Assembly: GCA_017503135.1 (NCBI GenBank)
Contig: JAFVTQ010000005.1
Location: forward strand, 1-63,900
From: Clostridia bacterium
GTDB lineage: Bacteria > Bacillota > Clostridia > Oscillospirales > Acutalibacteraceae
DNA length: 63,900 nt
Direction: 5' to 3'
Of this stretch, positions 45,627 to 52,716 are shown piece after piece. Under the pieces are notes generated by a model. That model saw only the letters and a program-made list of their open reading frames with translations, had not been told where the DNA came from and ran no database searches. The stretch's first letter is position 1, and every line of letters starts with the position of its first letter. Position numbers and translations under genes: made by a program.

Positions 45627-46790
45627 TTATTCCTCCACAAATTTACCCATAACCATAATTTTTTGAATATTAATGTTATCGTCAAAAAGAAGAATATCAG
45701 CGTCATATCCCTCTTTGATATAACCTTTTTGATTATCAATGCCAATTACTTTTGCAGGGGTAGAAGAAGCCATTTTAACTGCATCATAAATTGGTGCACC
45801 CACTTCCTTGTACATATTTCGCACAAGCATATCAGTTGTAGCCGCACTACCCGCAAGACAACTTCTGTCGGCAAGCTTCATAACATTGTCTTCATATACC
45901 ACTTCAAGACCGTTTTCCTGCAAACAGATTTCACCGTCTTTAAGGTTGCTTGCTGCAAATTCAAGTCCGTCAGTAATGAGATACATTCCGTCCGCACCCT
46001 TGGTCTTATAAATAAGTTTAAGCACGCCCAATGGCAAATGTCTTAAATCTGCAATAACCTGAACTGTGTATCTGTCGTCAACAAGTCCCGCTTCAACTGC
46101 ACCGGCTACACGGAAAATTCCACGCTTGAAACAACTTGTCGATGCGTTATAAATATGTGTAAAATCTGAAAATCCGTGGTCGAGAGCATCAATAGTTGTG
46201 TCATAGTCTGCTTTAGTGTGAGCAACTGATACAACGATACCTTTTTCTTTCAGCTTTTCACCAAGCTGGAATGCACCGTCAATTTCAGGCGCAACACCCA
46301 TAATACGAACTTTATCCCAACACTCAATTAATGGAGTTGGGTCATCTTTTAAAGGTGAGAGAATATTTTCTTCACTTTGTGCACCCTTGTTTTCAGGATT
46401 TAAGTATGGTCCTTCAAAATGAACACCTAAAATGTTTGAGTCAGTGCAAGTTTCACTGGCTTTTTTTATATATTCTGTGACCTCTAACAACTGTTTAACA
46501 GGGGCTGCAAGAGTTGTGGGGAGAATACTTGTTGTGCCGTGCAAAGCGTGTGCTTTTGCCATTTTGCAAAGTTTATCGCTATCGCAACACATTGCAGAAA
46601 TTCCACCACCACCGTGTACGTGCAAATCAATAAAACCTGCTGAAAGATAAAGACCATCACAGTCAATGATTTCTGCATCTGCGTCTATTGTTTCTGCAAT
46701 TTTAACGATTTTACTTTCGTCAACAAGCACAGAAAGTTTTTTAACCTCATTTTCTAAAATTACATTTGCGTTTTTAAAAAGTATCATCAT
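45627..46790 (-). CDS. nagA: N-acetylglucosamine-6-phosphate deacetylase
   Basis: 387 aa from the ATG at 46790, which overlaps the upstream TGA stop (ATGA), so the genes are coupled; longer in-frame starts lie within that gene. Amidohydrolase with the metal site HVHGGGG (~residue 58), the catalytic HFEGPYLNPENKGA, SVAHTKADYD, THIYNAS and the catalytic Asp in YLITDGLEFA. Makes glucosamine-6-phosphate for amino-sugar use or wall recycling. No nagB is adjacent. Confidence 0.92.
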   Translation of the reverse strand: MMILFKNANVILENEVKKLSVLVDESKIVKIAETIDADAEIIDCDGLYLSAGFIDLHVHGGGGISAMCCDSDKLCKMAKAHALHGTTSILPTTLAAPVKQLLEVTEYIKKASETCTDSNILGVHFEGPYLNPENKGAQSEENILSPLKDDPTPLIECWDKVRIMGVAPEIDGAFQLGEKLKEKGIVVSVAHTKADYDTTIDALDHGFSDFTHIYNASTSCFKRGIFRVAGAVEAGLVDDRYTVQVIADLRHLPLGVLKLIYKTKGADGMYLITDGLEFAASNLKDGEICLQENGLEVVYEDNVMKLADRSCLAGSAATTDMLVRNMYKEVGAPIYDAVKMASSTPAKVIGIDNQKGYIKEGYDADILLFDDNINIQKIMVMGKFVEE

Positions 46791-47248
46791 TTCACCTTCA
46801 TTCCAATACATATTATGCCTTTATCGGTGATGTCAATTACACCGTATTCATCATCATATAAAGCACCGGGGCAGAAAGTATATATCCCGTCGCTATAATC
46901 CGTTTGTTGACGGTGAGTATGCCCATAAAGTGCGATTTTACAGTTGTTTTCACGGGCTTTGATAAGAAGTCCCGCTAAACTGCTTTTAACATATTCATAA
47001 TGCCCGTGGGTTATATAAATATTTTCATTATTTTCGGTAATAATCTGTCTTAATGGGTATTCGCAATGGAAATCATTATTGCCTTTTACCGAGTAGATAC
47101 GCTTGTCACCAATGAATTGTTTGCAATATTCAAAATCACGATGACCGTCGCCCAAAAAGATAATTGTCTCGGCATCAGGTTGTGCTTCGATTGCTTTTTT
47201 CATGGGCTTATATTGTCCGTGAGAATCAGAAAAAACAAGTATTCGCAA
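46787..47248 (-). CDS. Metallophosphoesterase, YfcE/MJ0936 type
   Basis: 153 aa. I place the start at TTG (47248), giving MRILVFSDSHG, with SD AAGGGG 8 nt before; upstream in-frame codons lie before that SD. Calcineurin-like fold: FSDSHG, FLGDGHRD, VKGNNDF, THGHY and YGHTHR provide the two-metal site. Small phosphodiesterases of this group hydrolyse phosphodiester bonds in vitro; the natural substrate is unknown. Confidence 0.88.
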   Translation of the reverse strand: MRILVFSDSHGQYKPMKKAIEAQPDAETIIFLGDGHRDFEYCKQFIGDKRIYSVKGNNDFHCEYPLRQIITENNENIYITHGHYEYVKSSLAGLLIKARENNCKIALYGHTHRQQTDYSDGIYTFCPGALYDDEYGVIDITDKGIICIGMKVK

Positions 47249-47285
47249 GCATATCACCCCTTGAACAAGCATATTATCTATTAAC

Positions 47286-47314
47286 ATTATATATCAATTT
47301 GGTGGTGTTTTCAA
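47286..47314 (-). promoter_or_regulatory. Promoter of the phosphodiesterase-nagA operon
   Basis: Minus-strand TTGAAA (47314-47309), 17 bp, TATAAT (47291-47286). It runs divergently to, and its -35 box touches, the start of the gene at 47314. Confidence 0.65.
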
Positions 47315-47526
47315 TGAGTAATGAAAATTTTAACAAAATCGTTGATGATATGAAAAATCAAAAAAGCAGACAAGATGCACAAGACTATCTTATGAAACAG
47401 TTAAAACCCGACCAAAGCAAGAGATTGCAAGAGTTGTTAAGTGATAAAAATGCTATGGAGCAAATGCTCTCAACTCCACAAGCGCAAGAATTGTTAAAGA
47501 AGTTTACGGAGGGTAAGAATGGCTGA
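47314..47526 (+). CDS. Small helical protein of unknown function (1 of 3)
   Basis: 70 aa from the ATG at 47314 (MSNENFNKIVDDMKNQKS); longer in-frame starts overlap the divergent gene. Charged and helical, with no cysteine. Overlaps the next gene by 8 nt. The three genes to 48242 overlap in series and must be translated together. No family recognised. The first two share a DLKPLL / QLKPDQ style helical repeat and may form a complex. Confidence 0.68.
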   Translation: MSNENFNKIVDDMKNQKSRQDAQDYLMKQLKPDQSKRLQELLSDKNAMEQMLSTPQAQELLKKFTEGKNG

Positions 47527-47845
47527 TTTACAAGAACTTTTGTCGTCAATAAGTGATGAAGATATGGCAAAACTTAAAAATGTTGCAGAATCATTGATGG
47601 GCAATACAGCACCCAAAGAACAACCCAAAAAGACTGCACCAATGCTACCATTTGATGAAAATATGATGAGCAAACTGATGTCTGTTATGGGGCAAATGAA
47701 TAAAGAAGACAGTCGCACAAGACTAATTCTAGATTTAAAACCGTTGCTTAACGAAGATAGGCGTAAAAAGGCAGATGAAGCAATAAAATTTTTGCAGTTG
47801 ATGGATACATTGCCACTATTGAAGGGGATGTTTGGGAATGAGTAA
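47519..47845 (+). CDS. Small helical protein of unknown function (2 of 3)
   Basis: 108 aa; SD GGAGGG inside the previous gene. Acidic N-terminal helices, a Pro/Lys linker (~30-45), then a conserved-looking helical part: TRLILDLKPLLNEDRRKKADEAIKFLQLMDTLPLL. No membrane segment. Overlaps the next gene by 8 nt. Confidence 0.72.
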   Translation: MADLQELLSSISDEDMAKLKNVAESLMGNTAPKEQPKKTAPMLPFDENMMSKLMSVMGQMNKEDSRTRLILDLKPLLNEDRRKKADEAIKFLQLMDTLPLLKGMFGNE

Positions 47846-48242
47846 CTATTCGTATTCAGAAATACAGAGTATGCAGAAAAAAGCTCTTGAAAGAGTTCGT
47901 GAAATGCGAAAAAATTCTGAAAAACTGTTAGAAGAGACAGAAACAACACCATATATAAAGCCTAAACAGTTTTTTGAAGAGTCAAATCAACAGGTAAAGC
48001 CTAAAATAACAAATATGCCACCGAATTTTCCTGAGAATACATCTTATCCTGATTTTAAAGAGTTTTTTAAGAAAGAAGAGCAGAAAGAACAAATCAAAAA
48101 CACAAATATTTCTGTGGAAAAGGCAAAAAACAACATTTTAGATGAGCCTGACAAAGCCATAATTCTAGGACTTATTATGCTCTTAAAAAGTGAAGGCGCA
48201 GACGAAATGCTCATAATGGCATTAATGTATATTTTATCTTAA
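47838..48242 (+). CDS. Small protein with hydrophobic C-terminus (3 of 3)
   Basis: 134 aa from the ATG at 47838 (SD AAGGGG); a TTG at 47832 is also possible. It has a coiled-coil-like N-terminus (~5-40), a polar Lys/Gln/Pro-rich middle, and a C-terminal hydrophobic helix pair (KAIILGLIMLLKSEGADEMLIMALMYIL) that could anchor the complex to a membrane. No family recognised. Confidence 0.7.
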   Translation: MSNYSYSEIQSMQKKALERVREMRKNSEKLLEETETTPYIKPKQFFEESNQQVKPKITNMPPNFPENTSYPDFKEFFKKEEQKEQIKNTNISVEKAKNNILDEPDKAIILGLIMLLKSEGADEMLIMALMYILS

Positions 48243-48271
48243 TAAAGGGTGAAAAATCCCTTTATTTTTTT
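48242..48271 (+). terminator. Terminator after the three-gene set
   Basis: ATAAAGGG / CCCTTTAT, 8 bp, followed by a T run. Confidence 0.8.
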
Positions 48272-48283
48272 GTAAAATTATGG

Positions 48284-48312
48284 TTGATAAATAAAATATT
48301 ATAGTATATAAT
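48284..48312 (+). promoter_or_regulatory. Promoter of the symporter gene
   Basis: TTGATA (48284-48289), 17 bp, TATAAT (48307-48312). Transcription would start near 48319-48320. Confidence 0.7.
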
Positions 48313-48349
48313 TGGCTTTGTGAGTTTTTTAACGAAAGTGGCAAATGAT

Positions 48350-49771
48350 ATGGGATTTTCAGAATTTTTGAAAACAGTTGAAAATTTTGTGTGGGGCATT
48401 CCTTTGCTTGTGATAATTGTCGCAGGTGGTGTGCTGCTCACAGTCAGACTTCGTGGCATTCAAATCAGAAGACTTAATCTGGCTCTTAAATGGATGTTTA
48501 CCAAAGAAGAAGGTGCAACAGGTAATGTTTCTTCGTTTGGTGCATTGTGTACTGCTTTATCTGCAACTATAGGTACAGGTAATATTGTTGGTGTTGCAAC
48601 TGCAATTTGTCTTGGTGGGCCAGGTGCGTTATTCTGGCTTTTTATAGCAGGTCTTTTGGGTCTTGCAACAAAATATGCCGAAGGTATGTTGGCTATTAAA
48701 TATCGTGAAACTGCACCCGATGGGCACACTTATGGTGGTCCATTCTGCTATATCGAAAAGGGTATGGGCAAAAAGTGGCGTTGGCTTGCAAAGACTTTCG
48801 CAGTCTGTGGAACTTGTGCTGCAATTCTTGGTATCGGCACATTCACACAGGTTAACAGTATTTCAACAGCTATTCTTGATTTCTGTTGTCCTGACAAAAC
48901 AAAAATGTGGTCTTTGCCATTTGTGGGCGATGTTACTGCAACAAGTGTTGTAACAGTAATTATTGCAGTGTCTCTCACTACTTGCGTTGCAATGGTGCTC
49001 TTAGGTGGAATTCAGAGAATTTCAAATGTAGCTTCTTTTGTTGTTCCATTTATGGCTGTTACATATATTGTTTTTTCTTTTATTCTTGTGTTTGCAAATA
49101 TGAGAGAAATTCCACAAGCATTTGCAACTGTTATAAAAGGCGCATTTGACCCAGCATCAGTAACTGGTGGCGCAATAGGTTCAATTTTTATTGCAATGCA
49201 ACACGGTATTTCAAAAGGCGTTTTCTCAAATGAAGCTGGTCTTGGTTCTGCGCCAATCGCAGCGGCGGCAGCAAGAGCAAAAGAACCCGTTCGTCAAGGC
49301 CTTGTAACAATGAATGGTGCATTTATTACTAATATTATCTGTCTTATGACAGGTCTTGTTCTTGTTACAACAGATGCATGGCAAACAGGCTTAGAGGGAT
49401 ATTCAGTTACTCGTTATGCATTCACAGAAGGAATGCCATTCTTTAATGCAGACATTGTTTCATTCATTCTTTCAATGTCTTTGGTATTCTTTGCATTCAC
49501 AACTATTATCGGTTGGGATTACTATGCAGAATCATGTGTTGAATATCTTTCAAATGGCAATCAAAAAGCAGTTAAGATTTCAAAATATGTCTATATTTTA
49601 GCAGTATTTATAGGCGCATTTATGACAGTTAAAGATGTGTGGACTATAGCAAATATCTTTAATGGTGTTATGGCATTGCCAAATATGATAGCATTGTTTG
49701 CATTGTCAGGCATTGTAGCCAAAGACACAAAGGAATTCTTTGCACAAGGCAAACACAAACTGCAGAAATAA
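48350..49771 (+). CDS. Alanine/glycine:sodium symporter (AGCS family)
   Basis: 473 aa from the ATG at 48350 with SD-like AAAGTGG (48335-48341). A GTG at 48320 lies at the predicted transcript start and would be leaderless, so I prefer the ATG. About 11 membrane helices. AGCS marks: VTGNVSSFGALCTALSATIGTGNIVGVATA near the start, the GGPGALFW loop, and NEAGLGSAPIAAAAA. Imports alanine or glycine with Na+ or H+. Single gene. Confidence 0.93.
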   Translation: MGFSEFLKTVENFVWGIPLLVIIVAGGVLLTVRLRGIQIRRLNLALKWMFTKEEGATGNVSSFGALCTALSATIGTGNIVGVATAICLGGPGALFWLFIAGLLGLATKYAEGMLAIKYRETAPDGHTYGGPFCYIEKGMGKKWRWLAKTFAVCGTCAAILGIGTFTQVNSISTAILDFCCPDKTKMWSLPFVGDVTATSVVTVIIAVSLTTCVAMVLLGGIQRISNVASFVVPFMAVTYIVFSFILVFANMREIPQAFATVIKGAFDPASVTGGAIGSIFIAMQHGISKGVFSNEAGLGSAPIAAAAARAKEPVRQGLVTMNGAFITNIICLMTGLVLVTTDAWQTGLEGYSVTRYAFTEGMPFFNADIVSFILSMSLVFFAFTTIIGWDYYAESCVEYLSNGNQKAVKISKYVYILAVFIGAFMTVKDVWTIANIFNGVMALPNMIALFALSGIVAKDTKEFFAQGKHKLQK

Positions 49772-49780
49772 AAGAAAAAT

Positions 49781-49808
49781 GAGGTCTTTAATTTGACCTC
49801 GCTTTTTT
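49781..49808 (+). terminator. Terminator after the symporter gene
   Basis: GAGGTC / GACCTC around an 8-nt loop, then GC and six T residues. Confidence 0.82.
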
Positions 49809-49846
49809 GTAACGCAAATTTAAATTTGTCTAACTGTATTATAAAT

Positions 49847-49881
49847 AAAAATTCCCACTCTCAACTGAGAATGGGAATTCT
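49847..49881 (-). terminator. Terminator of the two-component operon
   Basis: ATTCCCACTCTCA / TGAGAATGGGAAT, 13 bp with one weak pair; an A-rich run on the plus strand provides the T run for the minus strand. Confidence 0.88.
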
Positions 49882-49885
49882 TATT

Positions 49886-50698
49886 TTATATTCCTTTTAT
49901 TTCATAAAACTTATTTCGGATTTTGGTGGTGGTTGGTTTTGCGAATGAGTAACCCGTCATATATTCACCGTGGAATGTGTCAACATTCTCCCTTGGGTTT
50001 TCAAGAAAAGCATAGTAGTCACAAGTAAATTTTGAAACATCAATGCTTCTTTGATTTCTCTCGTCAACGAAGATGTCCGAAATCCCCGCATCTGAAAGTG
50101 AAGAACGAAGACTTTTGAGCATTTTTCTGAAAAGGGATTGAACAGTTTCGTCATATTCTCTATCTGGCCACAATGCGCTGACGGCTTGTTCAGTACTCAC
50201 AGCGCCACCTTGACGGTCAACGAGCAAAGCCATAAATTCTTTAGCTTTTGCGCTTGAGAAATAAACAGGTTTGTTATTGACGAAAATATCAAAATACCCA
50301 AAGGTTTTAACGCTGACTTCTTTCTTTGGAATTGTGTCAGACATTTTTTGCGCTTTTTCAATTTCATTGAAAACTGCGTCATCGTCATAGGGTTTTAAGA
50401 TATAGCCGATAGCATTTACCTGATATGCGTCATAGGCATATTCTTTAAAGCCAGTAACAAAAATAATTTTAGTGTCACCACTTATAGTGTTAATGCGCTT
50501 TGCTAAGTCAAGACCAGTCATAATGGGCATTTCGATATCGAGAAAGGCAATATCAACATCGCTGTTTTGTGCAATAAAAACCAATGCATCTGCAGGATTA
50601 TCAAAAGTAACGGCTTCACGAATTGCGTGGTGAGAAGTGCAGATGTCATAAAGCTCTTCTGTCGCCATTCTTTCGTCGTCAACAATCATTACGCGCAT
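49886..50698 (-). CDS. Response regulator with winged-helix (SARP-like) output
   Basis: 270 aa from the ATG at 50698 (MRVMIVDDE), 7 nt after SD AAAGGAG; the ATG at 50704 is too close to that SD. Receiver domain (1-~118) with acidic DD, phospho-Asp in FLDIEMP, Thr in VTGFKEYA and Lys in LKPYDD. The output (~130-240) looks like an OmpR/SARP winged helix (FGYFDIFVNNKPVYFSSAKAKEFMALLV). Kinases of the LytS type usually pair with LytTR or AraC outputs, so this pairing is less common. Confidence 0.88.
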   Translation of the reverse strand: MRVMIVDDERMATEELYDICTSHHAIREAVTFDNPADALVFIAQNSDVDIAFLDIEMPIMTGLDLAKRINTISGDTKIIFVTGFKEYAYDAYQVNAIGYILKPYDDDAVFNEIEKAQKMSDTIPKKEVSVKTFGYFDIFVNNKPVYFSSAKAKEFMALLVDRQGGAVSTEQAVSALWPDREYDETVQSLFRKMLKSLRSSLSDAGISDIFVDERNQRSIDVSKFTCDYYAFLENPRENVDTFHGEYMTGYSFAKPTTTKIRNKFYEIKGI

Positions 50699-50700
50699 AG

Positions 50701-52569
50701 TCATTCTCCTTTCGGAATTTTAATGGTGATTTTTGTGCCAACATCGATTTGACTATCAATTACAATTTGTGCATTCACCATTGTTTTAAGTCGGTTAGTA
50801 ACATTTGAAAGTCCCACATGGGCGTGGTTATCGTCAGGTGTATAATCGGGATTTTGTGGGTCAAAACCTATGCCGTTATCTTCGATTATAACATAATAGT
50901 AGTCGTCTAAAAGCTTTGTCGAAAGCTTAACTGTGCCACCTTCAGCTTTTTTGGTAACACCGTGTTTAATGGCATTTTCAACAAGTGGTTGAATTGTAAG
51001 TGATGGCACATTGAATTCAACAAACTCTGTGTCATAGATTATCTCGATTTTATCGCCAAATCTTAAAAGTTCAATGTCACAATAGTTCTTAATATGCTCT
51101 AATTCTTCTCTAAATGGGATAGGAGTCTTTTGCGTTATGGACTCCATATTTCCTCTTAAATATTTAGAAAAGGAAATAACGGCTTTTTCAGCGGCTTTAG
51201 GGTCGCGTTTAATAAGATATTTGATAGTGTTAAGCGCATTATAAAGGAAATGTGGTTGAATTTGTGAAATCATAATAGCCGTGTTAGCCATATGAAGTTC
51301 TTTATCCAATTCGGCTGCTCTTAATGATGCCTCGTGAATTTTAGAAATCTTATCAAAGAAAACATTTGTGAAAATAAGGATAAATACTGTAAAAAGTACG
51401 GGCATAAAATATGACGAAGCAAATGGTATGAGTCCGTTAGTATAGCAACAGTCAATCATAATACCTGACACAAGTGCTATATATCCGAAAAGATAAGCAG
51501 TTGAATATGGCACCTTTCTTGCAACGCTGTCTGCAAGGTGATTTATAAGAATAATATCAAAAGGTAAGGTTGCTACCTGAATAATGATATAATAATAAGG
51601 ATTAAAGAATATTGATGGGAAAATTGTTGTAATGATTGTGCAGAGTACGGTGCTTAATGCAACTGCAATAAATGTTTTTTTGCCAATTTTCATATCAAGT
51701 GTGTCAGAATAGAAAAGCAAAGACACAAGCTTGATAATGAATGTTGACATACAAATAAGTAAGGTTATACGTTCATAGTTGATGGTTGTAAACAAGAAAT
51801 TGAAAGCCGTGTAGCCTTCTGTTGAAATCATCATTCTTATTGCTACCAAGAAACAAAGAAGTGGCAACCATTTTGATGAGAACAAGTTGTGATTCTTTAT
51901 TGAATAGAACAAAATGAAAAATCCAAGAAAGAAAACGATGCCGAAAATGAATGAACGAGTTGCCTTTGCTATATCTGCGAACTGCATTGTGAATGAATAG
52001 TCAGCAATAACAGGGTTCATATAAATACCCGGCATCAATTCACAGGTTACTTCAATAATGATGTTGTATTCTTTGCCACTTTCAAACTGAATAGGAATAG
52101 CGTTAAGGGACATATCAGCTGATGCTTTTGAGTTGGTGAAAGAGCCACTTTGTGTCACTAATTCACCATTGACAAAAACCTGATAAACACCTGCAAAGTT
52201 AGGAATATAAACAATAGCATTATTAAGGTCAAGACCTTTAATGTTCATCATGTATGAGCAATGACAACCGTTGCTTTCATCACTGGTAGAAAGTGTCGAC
52301 AAAGATGGAGGAATTTGCACAAAACTACCATTTAATTCAGCATTTTCAGTAATAATGTGACCATCAAATCTAAGCCATTCACCTGAAAGATAGATAGCGC
52401 GATTTTTATCGGGGCGAATATTTGAAAAATCGGCTTTACCTTCTATAAAATCTGGAGTGTTTGAAATGGTTTTATTAATTACGCCACATAAAAAAGGAAC
52501 TGCTATTAAAAATGCCATAAATAAAACAGAAAAAACAAAAATAATATTCGTTTTATTTCGTTGCTTCAA
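50701..52569 (-). CDS. LytS-type sensor histidine kinase with 7TMR-DISM module
   Basis: 622 aa from TTG at 52569 (MKQRNKTNIIFVFSVLF), since the predicted transcript start lies near 52594 and the longer frame begins upstream of it. N-terminal helix, a jelly-roll extracytoplasmic domain (~45-195, 7TMR-DISM-like), seven helices (~200-400), then the His_kinase domain with SQIQPHFLYNALNTI (phospho-His) and an ATPase with PLVENAIKHG and DNGIGFD. The extracytoplasmic part probably binds a sugar or another ligand. Its stop overlaps the regulator region, so the two are coupled. Confidence 0.88.
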   Translation of the reverse strand: MKQRNKTNIIFVFSVLFMAFLIAVPFLCGVINKTISNTPDFIEGKADFSNIRPDKNRAIYLSGEWLRFDGHIITENAELNGSFVQIPPSLSTLSTSDESNGCHCSYMMNIKGLDLNNAIVYIPNFAGVYQVFVNGELVTQSGSFTNSKASADMSLNAIPIQFESGKEYNIIIEVTCELMPGIYMNPVIADYSFTMQFADIAKATRSFIFGIVFFLGFFILFYSIKNHNLFSSKWLPLLCFLVAIRMMISTEGYTAFNFLFTTINYERITLLICMSTFIIKLVSLLFYSDTLDMKIGKKTFIAVALSTVLCTIITTIFPSIFFNPYYYIIIQVATLPFDIILINHLADSVARKVPYSTAYLFGYIALVSGIMIDCCYTNGLIPFASSYFMPVLFTVFILIFTNVFFDKISKIHEASLRAAELDKELHMANTAIMISQIQPHFLYNALNTIKYLIKRDPKAAEKAVISFSKYLRGNMESITQKTPIPFREELEHIKNYCDIELLRFGDKIEIIYDTEFVEFNVPSLTIQPLVENAIKHGVTKKAEGGTVKLSTKLLDDYYYVIIEDNGIGFDPQNPDYTPDDNHAHVGLSNVTNRLKTMVNAQIVIDSQIDVGTKITIKIPKGE

Positions 52570-52600
52570 AATCTCGCCCCCAAACTCATAATATAGGTCT

Positions 52601-52629
52601 ATTATAAATGAAATGGTGCCATAAAACAA
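52601..52629 (-). promoter_or_regulatory. Promoter of the two-component operon
   Basis: Minus-strand TTGTTT (52629-52624), 17 bp, TATAAT (52606-52601). Divergent from the alaS promoter 22 bp away. Confidence 0.6.
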
Positions 52630-52650
52630 TAGTTTTGTAAAGATATTTTA

Positions 52651-52679
52651 TTGACATCTTGCCCTTATAATTGTATAAT
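52651..52679 (+). promoter_or_regulatory. Promoter of alaS
   Basis: TTGACA (52651-52656), 17 bp, TATAAT (52674-52679); full consensus. No T-box leader fits in the ~30-nt 5' region. Confidence 0.88.
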
Positions 52680-52716
52680 TTATTGAATATATTTTTATAA
52701 AATAGGAGTAGTCTGT

